Shown: piece after piece, positions 9,563 to 18,515 of the stretch
Position numbering within the stretch: position 1 is the first letter of the stretch
Layout of the letters: every line of letters begins with the position of its first letter
Source: Psychroserpens sp.
GTDB lineage: Bacteria; Bacteroidota; Bacteroidia; Flavobacteriales; Flavobacteriaceae
Direction of reading: 5' to 3'
Assembly (NCBI GenBank): GCA_017643165.1
Contig: JAEPNY010000001.1
Location: 992,001 to 1,056,000 of the forward strand
DNA length: 64,000 nucleotides
The notes under the pieces: generated by a model
The model's database searches: none
The model's input: only the letters and a program-made list of their open reading frames with translations
Told to the model about the DNA's origin: nothing
Position numbers and translations under genes: made by a program

Positions 9563-10642
9563 TTGTTGGAGCCCAAAGGAAAAAAGATCTGTGTCATTGT
9601 AACTTCACTTGGAAGAGGAGGAGCTGAGCGCTCTTCATCAATGCTCACGCGAATGTTGGGATCTGCTGGACATGAAGTTCATCTGGTTTCAGTAATGGAT
9701 ATCATCGATTACGCTTACGACGGAAACCTTTTAAATCTTGGTGCGATGCATCAAAGTGGTTCTAAGCTTATTAATAAGTTTAAAAAGTATCGAACGTTAA
9801 AACGTTTTCTCAGAACCCAAAACTTTGATCTGGTCGTTGATAATAGATCGAGACCCGCGTTTCTTAGAGAGTTGATTATGGCACGATGGGTACATGATCC
9901 AAGTAAGACCATTTATGCCGTTCGCAGTTTTAATCTTAGCTTATATTTTATTAAACCAAACTGGTTGGCGAAATATATCTATAAAGACGCTAAAAAAATT
10001 GTTGCGGTTTCTAAGCAGATTGCCGAACAGATTCGAACTAGTTACGGATTAGCCAATGTGACTACAATTTATAATCCAATTGAATCTATAACAACTGAAG
10101 CTTTCGTGCATTCTAGACCATATATATTATTCTTCGGAAGAATGGAAGATGATGTAAAAAATCTCAGCTTGTTGCTTAATGCCTACGGAAATTCGGACTT
10201 GCCACAAAAACAAATAGACCTTCTTTTGTTAGGTGATGGAAAAGATGTTCAAAAATTTAAGGAAAAAGTGGCAATGTTAAATTTAAATGATAACGTTAAA
10301 TTTTTACCATATCAATCACATCCATTTAGCTATGTCAAAGGTGCGTTATTTACGTTGCTTACCAGTCATTATGAAGGTTTTCCTAGATCTGTTATCGAGT
10401 CACTTTCTGTTGAAACGCCTGTAATTTCTGTTGATTGTGATTCGGGTCCTAGAGAAATCATTACAAATGAAGTGAATGGGTTATTGGTCGAAAATTATAA
10501 TATACAAGCACTTGCAGACGCTATGAATCGAATGATCGATGATAGTAACTTATACGCGACTTGTAAATCAAATGCGCAACAAAGTGTGGATGGGTTTTCT
10601 ATGAAATCTATTATGCGTGAATGGTCAGAATTGTTAAATTAG
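9563..10642 (+). CDS. Glycosyltransferase family 4
   Basis: The 359-residue protein shows the classic GT4 layout: a glycine-rich N-terminal loop (VTSLGRGGAERSS), and a donor-binding motif EGFPRSVIESLSVETPVISVD with the two glutamates of the E-x7-E pattern, followed by GPREII. It is a retaining GDP/UDP-sugar transferase acting on the cytoplasmic face; the exact sugar is unknown. The start is one of two adjacent TTG codons (9563 or 9566); no ATG is present before the conserved loop. A promoter box lies at 9539-9546. The FdtA gene follows after 4 bases. Confidence 0.83.
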   Translation: MLEPKGKKICVIVTSLGRGGAERSSSMLTRMLGSAGHEVHLVSVMDIIDYAYDGNLLNLGAMHQSGSKLINKFKKYRTLKRFLRTQNFDLVVDNRSRPAFLRELIMARWVHDPSKTIYAVRSFNLSLYFIKPNWLAKYIYKDAKKIVAVSKQIAEQIRTSYGLANVTTIYNPIESITTEAFVHSRPYILFFGRMEDDVKNLSLLLNAYGNSDLPQKQIDLLLLGDGKDVQKFKEKVAMLNLNDNVKFLPYQSHPFSYVKGALFTLLTSHYEGFPRSVIESLSVETPVISVDCDSGPREIITNEVNGLLVENYNIQALADAMNRMIDDSNLYATCKSNAQQSVDGFSMKSIMREWSELLN

Positions 10643-10646
10643 CACT

Positions 10647-11057
10647 ATGAAGCAAACAATCGATCACGTCGTAATAAAGTCTATACCTAATGTCCATGAT
10701 CTTCGTGGAAAGTTAGCAGTTGTCGAGAAAGACATTATTCCATTCGTAATGAAACGTGTCTACTATCTTTATGACGTGCCGAGTGATGCCTATCGAGGTG
10801 GACATGCACATCGCGAACAAGAATCGGTTTTGATTGCCTTGAGTGGTAGTTTTGAAGTTTTGATCAAAGATGGTGAACGTGAAAAAAAGGTAATGCTCAA
10901 TAAACCTGATAAAGGACTTTATATTCCCACAGGAATATGGCGTGAAATCGACAACTTTTCATCTGGTGCAATATGTTTAGTATTGGCGTCTACAGAATTT
11001 AAAGAAGACGATTATATTCGCGCTTTTGATGAATTCAAAAGTTATAAAGGTTTATAG
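10647..11057 (+). CDS. fdtA: dTDP-4-keto-6-deoxyglucose 3,4-ketoisomerase, FdtA/WxcM-like
   Basis: The 136-residue cupin matches the usual length of FdtA. The catalytic RGGHAHREQ motif (His53 and His55) is present, as is the RGKLAVVE strand near the start. FdtA moves the keto group from C4 to C3 so that an FdtB aminotransferase (4634-5737) can act, giving 3-amino-3,6-dideoxy sugars. It sits 4 bases after a glycosyltransferase and its 3' end overlaps the converging GT2 gene by 16 bases. QdtA/TylM-type isomerases with a different C4 outcome are the close alternative; sequence reading alone does not separate them. Confidence 0.85.
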   Translation: MKQTIDHVVIKSIPNVHDLRGKLAVVEKDIIPFVMKRVYYLYDVPSDAYRGGHAHREQESVLIALSGSFEVLIKDGEREKKVMLNKPDKGLYIPTGIWREIDNFSSGAICLVLASTEFKEDDYIRAFDEFKSYKGL

Positions 11058-11965
11058 TATAATTTTTTTCCACCTAATGCTTTAATTCGCAACAAGTATT
11101 TGATTAACCATCTTGGACTATCTAGAATCAATCGGCGTTTCCAGCTTAAATTTTTGGTGCTTAGCGCTTTCCTGTAATAAGTAAATCCTTCCTTATCGTT
11201 ATTTAGCTTGCTCATCACAGCTAAAGAAAATCGATTACGATCAATGAATCGTTTTAGATAGATATTTTGTGATTCGGCTTCAGCATAACTATCAAATGGA
11301 GGCTTATCTTCAATATTAAAGTTGGTGTTCGATAGGCTTTTAAGATCGAAAACATAAAATACCAAGACCTCACAAATAAATACAATTGGATAATGCATAC
11401 CAAAACGTATCCATAAATCAGTGTCTTCTCCTGATCGTATTTTAGGATCAAATTCTCCAGTGGTTTTAAGGATCTCTTTTTTAAAGACTACACTAGATCC
11501 TGACAACGCTGAATGCTTCTGACTCGCTTTGAAATAGTCCAAGATTAAAACATCTGAATGTGCTTCAATACTGTATGGTACTGGAACTATTGTGGTGTTG
11601 TATTTATGAGCAATAGCACAGGTAAAAACGGATTGTTCAGAATTTGCATTTATGGTATCATGCATTCTTTTTAAATACTCAGGATGCCAAATATCATCGC
11701 CATCAAGTAGAGCGATATAATCAGATTTTGCCAATGCAATTCCATTATTTCTTGCTCTGGATACACCTTGATTTGATTGATGGATTATTTGAATGCGCTC
11801 GTCAGTGAGTCCATCGAGAATGGCCTTGCTGTTATCTGTTGATCCGTCATTAATAATAATAATCTCAAAGTCGGAGAATGACTGGTCAATGACAGAGGTG
11901 ATGGTCTTAGACAGATGAGACGCTTTATTGTAGACCGATATGATGACCGTAAAAAATGGATTCAT
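11042..11965 (-). CDS. Glycosyltransferase family 2
   Basis: This 307-residue GT-A enzyme starts with the family pattern TVIISVYNKASHLSKTITSV, and has the nucleotide-binding NDGSTDNS and the metal-binding LLDGDDIWH. An inverting transferase of one sugar to a growing glycan is expected. The ATG overlaps the stop of the upstream gene (11962-12852) by 4 bases, so the two are a transcription and translation unit. The gene converges with fdtA and overlaps it by 16 bases. Confidence 0.83.
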   Translation of the reverse strand: MNPFFTVIISVYNKASHLSKTITSVIDQSFSDFEIIIINDGSTDNSKAILDGLTDERIQIIHQSNQGVSRARNNGIALAKSDYIALLDGDDIWHPEYLKRMHDTINANSEQSVFTCAIAHKYNTTIVPVPYSIEAHSDVLILDYFKASQKHSALSGSSVVFKKEILKTTGEFDPKIRSGEDTDLWIRFGMHYPIVFICEVLVFYVFDLKSLSNTNFNIEDKPPFDSYAEAESQNIYLKRFIDRNRFSLAVMSKLNNDKEGFTYYRKALSTKNLSWKRRLILDSPRWLIKYLLRIKALGGKKLYYKPL

Positions 11966-12852
11966 GAATTAAGATCTAAATAACAAATGTAACCCAATTT
12001 ATAGAACTGAAGCAAGCGTATACTTGGCTTAGCACTAAGTAGATTTCTCTTGATTTTAGTATTAAAACGATCGAATAAAAATGCGCATAGGCCATTTAAT
12101 TTCATGCTTCGTATTTTGTGATACGCATTTAATAAGCTGTTTTCATTTTGAGCTATAGCACCAGACTTGTCCAAGTTCAATAAATTCTGAATGGCTTCTT
12201 CTACTTTGTTTAGATATGTTGCATTCGATTCTAATCCTAGGTGATACACTTCATTATCGATATGCATTACTTTTACTTGATGCTGCTTTAGTAAGCTTGC
12301 AAAATAATTATCATAACCATATCCTTTCTGATCAATTTGCGTATTCAACTGCTTAAAGATGTCCTTCTGAATAAGAAGGTTAGCAGATATTGTAATCTTA
12401 TATGGTTTTTGATTGCGATGCTTCGCCGATACCTGTTCTTTTGAACGACCATAGTTCCATCGCAGACGCTGATCTTCTACTGGTACATCTTCATAATAGG
12501 CGAAGCCACCATAAACTGCCTGGAAATCTTGATTTAGAATCTCAAGGTATGTCCGAATAAAATGTTCTGATTTTGGCATTACATCGGCATCAAGGAATAA
12601 TAGCCAATTGTATTTTGCTTTTTCGGCTAGAAACTGACGTGTAGCAACTCGTCCGTGGTTTATTTCTGAAATAGAATATGTTATACCTTCGACGTCTTCT
12701 ATAGCTTTATTCATTGAAGTGAACGAACTGTCTGAAGCATCATCCAGACATATAATTTCATACGTAACTCCTGTAGTTGAAAGCTGCTCGTGCAATTTGT
12801 TCACCAACGGTCGTACATCAAAATTATAAACAGGAAGGAGTATAGATAGCAT
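11962..12852 (-). CDS. Glycosyltransferase family 2
   Basis: The 296-residue GT-A protein begins SILLPVYNFDVRPLVNKL and carries CLDDASDSS and the DxD-type LFLDADVMPK. It resembles flavobacterial GT2 enzymes that add hexoses or deoxyhexoses to surface glycans. It is the first gene of a two-gene minus-strand unit and has a promoter box 17 bases upstream. Substrate unknown. Confidence 0.83.
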   Translation of the reverse strand: MLSILLPVYNFDVRPLVNKLHEQLSTTGVTYEIICLDDASDSSFTSMNKAIEDVEGITYSISEINHGRVATRQFLAEKAKYNWLLFLDADVMPKSEHFIRTYLEILNQDFQAVYGGFAYYEDVPVEDQRLRWNYGRSKEQVSAKHRNQKPYKITISANLLIQKDIFKQLNTQIDQKGYGYDNYFASLLKQHQVKVMHIDNEVYHLGLESNATYLNKVEEAIQNLLNLDKSGAIAQNENSLLNAYHKIRSMKLNGLCAFLFDRFNTKIKRNLLSAKPSIRLLQFYKLGYICYLDLNS

Positions 12853-12869
12853 CTAAAATTCTTATAACT

Positions 12870-12877
12870 CAAAAATA
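12870..12877 (-). promoter_or_regulatory. Promoter -7 box TATTTTTG for the GT2 pair
   Basis: Exact TAnnTTTG match on the minus strand, 17 bases before the ATG at 12852. No -33 TTG is seen at normal spacing. Confidence 0.5.
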
Positions 12878-12917
12878 CACTTTTTATGATTGTGTGCTGC
12901 GGTTAACTTTATAGAAT

Positions 12918-12925
12918 TACCTTTG
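12918..12925 (+). promoter_or_regulatory. Promoter -7 box TACCTTTG, overlapping a weak -24/-12-like element
   Basis: TACCTTTG fits the housekeeping box 25 bases before the ATG at 12951. The overlapping bases 12924-12938 read TTGGTAT-GGTAA-TTG, with GG and GT ten bases apart as in sigma-54 promoters. Only one of the two readings need be real. Confidence 0.35.
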
Positions 12926-12950
12926 GTATGGTAATTGTCTCTTTGGTCAT

Positions 12951-14576
12951 ATGAGATTAAGAATTATATATATCTTTTGTTTGTTTGTGTCCTTTGTAAT
13001 AAATGCACAACAGGGATTCCATGTCTTTCCAAAAAACGATCCTACAAATCCTGGAACCAAAACTGGTGATGGTTCAATGACTAATCCGTGGGACCTTCAG
13101 ACGGCATTTCATAATAGCGATAATAACATCAAGCCTGGTGATACCTTATGGTTACATGAAGGCGTATATCATGGTCGCTATGTTAGTAGTTTATCAGGTA
13201 CTAAAAATGACTATATTACTGTTTCAGCCTATAGAAATAATAGAGTTACGCTCAATGGTAATGTAAAATCTGATCAGAATACAGTATTAGAAGTAAAGGG
13301 TGATTATGTGATTTACAAGAATTTTGAGATTACTTGGATAGGTGATTTTTCGCGTGATCAAAATGATTCGATGTTCGAGGTCTGTAGTGGAATTAGGCAT
13401 TTGTCGGGAGTTAATTGTAAGTTTTACGATCTTGAAATACATGATAATCCTGGACTCGGTATTGGATCTTGGCGTCATGGTGCAGGAACTGTAATAGAAA
13501 ATTGTAGAATTTATAATAATGGCTTTATTGCAAAGAATGGTAAAGGTCGAGGCGAGGGAATCTATGTTCAAAACAAAAGTGATGAGATTCGTCTACTCAA
13601 GAATAATGTGATCTTTAATAATTACTATAAAGGCATCGAGGTTTGGTCTGCAGGGAAAAGAGCCAAATCTGAATATGTAAAAAATATCAGACTAGAAGGA
13701 AATATCGTTTTTAATAGCGGTTCACCAGCGGGAAGACACTACGATAATGTGATTATCGCATCAGATGATCGCAATGGCCTCAATGTCGCCAAAGATATCA
13801 CAGTCGTTAATAACATTTTTTATCATAATACACGCCAACCCAATGGGAATTTGATTGGAGATGCGCCTTCATTAACGATTGGATTCAATCGAAAAGCTCC
13901 GGTTCAAAATGTCGTTGTAAAAGACAATTTGATTACGGGCGGCTATAATGGCTTACGTCTGTTATACGCTAATTCCTTAACATTCAAAAATAATCTGGTC
14001 TATACCGGAATTGTTCAACTTAATCCTGAATTAGAGCAATCACATAAAGGATGGAACTTTGAAAACAATTCGTTTTATTCTAAGCGCACGAAATTATTTA
14101 GAGTTAGAACCATTGGTGATAAATCATTAGAAGGATGGGAAGAAGCGTATGGATTAGGTCGTGGTAGTGTGCTTCATTCACTTTCAGATTTTAAACCCGA
14201 ACCTGTCATTAAAATAGTTCAGCATACACAAAATCCGCAGATCTTTACTATGGCCTTATTCGATGAAACTTCAACTGGTGTGCGTGTTGATTTTTCAGAA
14301 TATGATTTAGTCTTGGGTCAAGCGTATAAAATTCTTGATGTAGAGAATCCAAATGTGATAATAAAAACAGGTCAATTGAATGCTGATATGCAGATCTTTA
14401 TTCCTATGGATGGTAGTGAATTTAAGACGCCTATGCACAACACTAAAGCAAAAAAGACAATGTCTGATTTTGGTGTCTATCGTATTGAATTTGAATCACT
14501 TGAAAAAATAGAAGTCAAAGCGCAACAAGAGTCGAAAAGCTTTTTTAAAAGATTATTTGGCTGGTTAGGATTTTAA
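12951..14576 (+). CDS. Secreted right-handed beta-helix protein
   Basis: The 541-residue protein has a clear signal peptide (residues 1-19, ending FVINAQ). Residues ~45-390 form irregular repeats of short strands separated by asparagines (NVIFNNYYKGIEVW, NIVFNSGSP, NNIFYHNTRQPNG), the pattern of right-handed parallel beta-helices seen in pectate-lyase and PL6-type folds. No catalytic residues can be assigned. The last 12 residues are basic and hydrophobic ([11 protein letters not shown]), not a T9SS sorting domain. Standing beside the polysaccharide cluster, it may bind or cut a surface or environmental glycan. The 3' end overlaps ftsE by 4 bases. Confidence 0.75.
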   Translation: MRLRIIYIFCLFVSFVINAQQGFHVFPKNDPTNPGTKTGDGSMTNPWDLQTAFHNSDNNIKPGDTLWLHEGVYHGRYVSSLSGTKNDYITVSAYRNNRVTLNGNVKSDQNTVLEVKGDYVIYKNFEITWIGDFSRDQNDSMFEVCSGIRHLSGVNCKFYDLEIHDNPGLGIGSWRHGAGTVIENCRIYNNGFIAKNGKGRGEGIYVQNKSDEIRLLKNNVIFNNYYKGIEVWSAGKRAKSEYVKNIRLEGNIVFNSGSPAGRHYDNVIIASDDRNGLNVAKDITVVNNIFYHNTRQPNGNLIGDAPSLTIGFNRKAPVQNVVVKDNLITGGYNGLRLLYANSLTFKNNLVYTGIVQLNPELEQSHKGWNFENNSFYSKRTKLFRVRTIGDKSLEGWEEAYGLGRGSVLHSLSDFKPEPVIKIVQHTQNPQIFTMALFDETSTGVRVDFSEYDLVLGQAYKILDVENPNVIIKTGQLNADMQIFIPMDGSEFKTPMHNTKAKKTMSDFGVYRIEFESLEKIEVKAQQESKSFFKRLFGWLGF

Positions 14577-15256
14577 GATTTACGCTGTACCACTTCAAAG
14601 ACTTTATTCTCATCGCACTTTAACGTCTTACTAGGGTATTTCAATAGTAAGGCATAGTCATGAGTTGCCATCAAAATAGTATTACCATTTTTATTAATAT
14701 CTCTTAAAACCTCCATGACTTCGATACTCGTTTGAGGATCTAGATTTCCTGTAGGCTCGTCAGCAAGAATCAATTCTGGATCATTTAATAAAGCTCTAGC
14801 AATTGCAATTCGTTGCTGTTCTCCACCAGATAATTCATGAGGGAATTTAAACCCTTTAGTTTTCATTGCCACCTTATCTAATACGGCTTCAATACGTTCA
14901 TTAATCTCAGATTTGACTTTCCATCCGGTCGCTCGTAAAACAAATTCTAGATTACCATTTATTGTGCGATCGGGAAGTAGTTTAAAATCTTGAAATACAA
15001 TCCCTAATTTTCGTCTTAAAAATGGAATGTCTTTTTCTTTTAGGGTACGTAAGTTATAATCTACGATTTCACCTTCGCCTTCGGTAAGTTCAAGATCACC
15101 GTAAAGTGTTTTCATAAAACTACTTTTACCACTTCCAGTTTTACCAATGAGGTATACGAAATCGCCTTTATTCATCTCAAAGTTGACATCAGATAGTACC
15201 AAGTTATCACCCTGATAAATTGAAGCATTTTTGAGTTGTAGTACGATTTCAGACAT
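14573..15256 (-). CDS. ftsE: Cell-division ABC ATPase FtsE
   Basis: The 227-residue ATPase has Walker [11 protein letters not shown]-loop VFQDFKLL, signature LSGGEQQR, Walker [10 protein letters not shown] and H-loop ATHD. Length and the FQDFKLLPD / TVxxN-type region match FtsE, which with FtsX activates peptidoglycan hydrolases at the septum. FtsX is not adjacent here, as is common in this family. MacB/LolD-like ATPases are the alternative, but the sequence around the Q-loop fits FtsE better. It is transcribed alone; a weak -7 box (TACATTTA) lies about 20 bases upstream. Confidence 0.82.
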   Translation of the reverse strand: MSEIVLQLKNASIYQGDNLVLSDVNFEMNKGDFVYLIGKTGSGKSSFMKTLYGDLELTEGEGEIVDYNLRTLKEKDIPFLRRKLGIVFQDFKLLPDRTINGNLEFVLRATGWKVKSEINERIEAVLDKVAMKTKGFKFPHELSGGEQQRIAIARALLNDPELILADEPTGNLDPQTSIEVMEVLRDINKNGNTILMATHDYALLLKYPSKTLKCDENKVFEVVQRKS

Positions 15257-15374
15257 AAAATAGGTGTAGAATAATTGCAGTTGTAAATGTATTATAAAAA
15301 CTATGAACTACCAATAACGGAAGGCAATTTTGGATATTGTATTTTCAGTAATCTAAAAGGTAATGGAAATTATT

Positions 15375-15391
15375 TTGGCACAGGGATTGTT
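15375..15391 (+). promoter_or_regulatory. Candidate sigma-54 promoter (TTGGCAC-N5-TTGTT)
   Basis: The GG of the -24 element and the GT at -12 are exactly ten bases apart, and TTGGCAC is a perfect -24 half. The -12 half has TTGT in place of TTGC. It would start transcription near 15401, about 85 bases before the TPR gene. A housekeeping box lies downstream at 15456. The rest of the 230-base gap 15257-15486 shows nothing else I recognise. Confidence 0.4.
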
Positions 15392-15455
15392 AATAGCATT
15401 TAATAAGTAGTGCATAATTATAATACATTTTATGCGTTATGGAATGGAGATAAAT

Positions 15456-15463
15456 TATCTTTG
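15456..15463 (+). promoter_or_regulatory. Promoter -7 box TATCTTTG for the TPR/barrel pair
   Basis: Exact TAnnTTTG match 23 bases before the ATG at 15487. No clear -33 TTG at 17-23 bases. Confidence 0.5.
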
Positions 15464-15486
15464 ACATCAATTAAAAAACGAATGTA

Positions 15487-18400
15487 ATGACTTTGAGAAA
15501 TTTAGTAGTACTATTAAGTTTCATCTGTTGTGCTATGCACGTTTCAGCGCAGCAATCGGCAACCTATACAAGTGACTTAGTAGATTATCAAAAAGCCCTC
15601 ACACTTTATAATAATCAGCAATATCAGGCGGCTCAATCACGGTTTGAATCCATAAAACAGGATGCGCCAAACGAAACTTTGGAATCTGATTGTGCCTATT
15701 ATATTGCAAATTGTGCCGTGCGTTTAAATCAACAAAATGCCGATGATCTAATTCAAGATTTTGTGGATAATTATCCGACAAGTACCAAGAGGAATACCGC
15801 TATTCTTGATGTTGGAGATTACTATTTTACTAATGCTAAATACGCTTATGCACGAAAGTGGTATGACAAAGTGGATGAAACAAGTATACCGCGCGGTGAA
15901 CGTGAAAAGTTTTACTTCAATTACGGTTATAGTCTTTATGCTACTGGTAATGAAACGGGTGCGAATAAGTACTTAAATCGTGTGGTAACATCAAAGAAAT
16001 ATGGTTCACAAGCCAAATATTATATCGGTTATATTGCTTACGAAGGTGATGACTATGATAAAGCCAATGAATATTTTGAACAAGTAAGTGATAACGAGAA
16101 GTATCAAGAGAAGTTATCTTATTATCAAGCTGATCTTAATTTTAAGTTGGGCAACTTTGAAAAGGCTATTGAATTGGCGAAAGGGCAATTAGATAAAAGT
16201 ACAGCTCAAGAACAATCGGAATTGTCAAAAATTATTGGTGAGAGTTACTTTAATTTGGAACAGTACGCAGAAGCGATTCCTTATCTAAGTGAATACAAAG
16301 GAAAACGCGGTCGATGGACGAACGTTGATTTTTATCAACTCGGTTACGCGTATTACAAACAAAACGATTTTGAAAAAGCTATTTCAGAGTTCAATAAGAT
16401 TATTGGAGGTGATAATTCTGTAGCTCAAAATGCCTATTATCATTTAGGTGAAAGCTACATCAATGTTGATAAAAAACAGGAAGCGCTTAATGCATTTAGA
16501 AATGCCTCTCAAATGGATTATGATCTTAAAATTCAAGAAGATGCATGGCTTAACTATGCCAAGATCAGCTATGAAATTGGAAATCCGTATCAATCTGTAC
16601 CTCAGGTGTTATCAGGTTATCTTGATAAATATCCAGATACGAGTTATAAAGAAGAAATTGAAACCTTGCTTATCGATTCCTATATAACATCTAAAAATTA
16701 TAAAGAAGCGATCAAGTTATTAGAAGGGAAACGCAGTTTTGAAAACCGACTGGCATACCAAAAAGTGGCATTCTACAGAGGAATTGAACTTTATAACGAA
16801 AATAATTATCTGGAAGCTGAAGCCTTTTTTGACAAGTCAATTAGTGAAGCGAAAGACCCATTATTTACTACGAGAGCAACATTTTGGAAAGCCGAAACCG
16901 ATTACCACTTAACAAATTTTAATGATGCGTTAATAGGGTTTAAACAATTTGAGCAACAAAGCGGTGCCACCAATGTCACTGAATACGAAAATATTGATTA
17001 CAACATTGCTTACACCTATTTCAAATTAAAAAATTACGATCAGTCTAGTGCAAATTTTAAACGATTCATTTCTAATCATAAAGGAGATAAACTCAGGCTT
17101 AATGATGCGTACTTACGATTAGGTGATGGTTATTTTGTGTCGAGTAAGTATTCGGATGCTATTGCTGCTTATGATAAGGCAATTGCCATCAATGAAATTG
17201 AATCGGATTATGCCTCATTTCAGAAAACAATGAGCTATGGATATCTCGGTCAAGCTTCTCAAAAGATACAAGGATTACGATCCTTTATAGAAGCATTTCC
17301 AAGATCAGCACTTAGAGATGATGCTTTGTATGAGTTAGCGAATTCGTACATAAAATCTAACGACTTCGAACAGGCAATGGCCATTTATAATAAGCTTATT
17401 TCGGAGTACCGAACTAGTAAGTTTATATCGAAGGCCCTGTTGCGTCAAGGCTTAGCCTATTATAATAAAACAGATAATGAACGTGCCTTGTCTAAATTTA
17501 AGAAAGTTGCAAATGATTATCCATCAACGCCTGAGGCAAGTCAAGCAGTAGCTACTGCACGATTGATCTATATTGATTTGGGGCGCGTTGATGAATATGC
17601 GGCATGGGTGAGAACATTGGATTATGTCGATGTTACAGATGCAGAACTTGATAATACAGCATATCTGGCTGCTGAAAAACAGTACTTAGATAATAGAACT
17701 GATGCAGCCATACGACAATTCAATAAATACCTGAATGAATTTCCAAATGGCATCCATGCATTTAACGCTCATTTTTATTTGGCAGAACTGTATTCAAAAA
17801 AAGATTTACCTGAAAATGCACGTCCGCATTACGAATATGTTGTTAGTAAGCCTAAAACTGAGTTCACGGAACAGGCGATGGTAAAACTATCTCAGATTTA
17901 TTTAAATACACAATCTTGGGATCAGGCCATAGATCTTTTACAGCGATTAGAACAAGAAGCCGATTATCCTCAGAATGTGACTTATGCCCAGTCTAATTTA
18001 ATGAATGCTTTCTACCAACAACAACAATATACTGAAGCTGTAGATTATGCAGAGAAGGTACTTCAGCAATCAAAGATAGATAATAAGGTGAAGAGTGATG
18101 CTCAGATCATTATTGCAAGATCAGCGATTAAGACGGGTGATGAGGATAAGGCCAAAGACGCATATGCTCAAGTTGAAAAAATTGCTACAGGTGCCTTAGC
18201 TGCTGAAGCCTTGTTTTATAATGCGTTCTTCAAGAATAAAGAGGGTAACTATCAAGCTTCTAATACAACGGTACAAAAACTGGCAAGTGATTATAGTAGC
18301 TATAAATATTACTCAGCAAAAGGATTAGTACTAATGGCTAAGAATTATGATGCTCTGGGTGATGCCTTTCAAGCAACTTACATCCTCGAAAGTGTGATCA

Positions 18401-18510
18401 CGAACTTTTCGGAATTTGACGATGTCGTTGCCGAAGCACAATCTGAACTTAGCAGGATAAAAACTGAAGAAGCAAAAACCAACGCCTCTGTTGAATCTGA
18501 TCAAAACTAA
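15487..18510 (+). CDS. Large secreted/periplasmic TPR protein
   Basis: The 1007-residue protein has a signal peptide (to about residue 22, HVSAQQ) and then many degenerate 34-36-residue helical repeats, with typical patterns such as YYxLGxxYxxxxxYxxAIxxFxK (residues ~280-340 and ~540-700). Similar long TPR proteins in flavobacteria resemble fused YbgF/BamD-type repeats and are coupled to an outer-membrane barrel; here the barrel gene starts only 5 bases after the stop. The pair probably works as an envelope complex, with the TPR part giving a protein-binding scaffold on the periplasmic side. No enzymatic domain is seen. Confidence 0.83.
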   Translation: MTLRNLVVLLSFICCAMHVSAQQSATYTSDLVDYQKALTLYNNQQYQAAQSRFESIKQDAPNETLESDCAYYIANCAVRLNQQNADDLIQDFVDNYPTSTKRNTAILDVGDYYFTNAKYAYARKWYDKVDETSIPRGEREKFYFNYGYSLYATGNETGANKYLNRVVTSKKYGSQAKYYIGYIAYEGDDYDKANEYFEQVSDNEKYQEKLSYYQADLNFKLGNFEKAIELAKGQLDKSTAQEQSELSKIIGESYFNLEQYAEAIPYLSEYKGKRGRWTNVDFYQLGYAYYKQNDFEKAISEFNKIIGGDNSVAQNAYYHLGESYINVDKKQEALNAFRNASQMDYDLKIQEDAWLNYAKISYEIGNPYQSVPQVLSGYLDKYPDTSYKEEIETLLIDSYITSKNYKEAIKLLEGKRSFENRLAYQKVAFYRGIELYNENNYLEAEAFFDKSISEAKDPLFTTRATFWKAETDYHLTNFNDALIGFKQFEQQSGATNVTEYENIDYNIAYTYFKLKNYDQSSANFKRFISNHKGDKLRLNDAYLRLGDGYFVSSKYSDAIAAYDKAIAINEIESDYASFQKTMSYGYLGQASQKIQGLRSFIEAFPRSALRDDALYELANSYIKSNDFEQAMAIYNKLISEYRTSKFISKALLRQGLAYYNKTDNERALSKFKKVANDYPSTPEASQAVATARLIYIDLGRVDEYAAWVRTLDYVDVTDAELDNTAYLAAEKQYLDNRTDAAIRQFNKYLNEFPNGIHAFNAHFYLAELYSKKDLPENARPHYEYVVSKPKTEFTEQAMVKLSQIYLNTQSWDQAIDLLQRLEQEADYPQNVTYAQSNLMNAFYQQQQYTEAVDYAEKVLQQSKIDNKVKSDAQIIIARSAIKTGDEDKAKDAYAQVEKIATGALAAEALFYNAFFKNKEGNYQASNTTVQKLASDYSSYKYYSAKGLVLMAKNYDALGDAFQATYILESVITNFSEFDDVVAEAQSELSRIKTEEAKTNASVESDQN

Positions 18511-18515
18511 GACTT

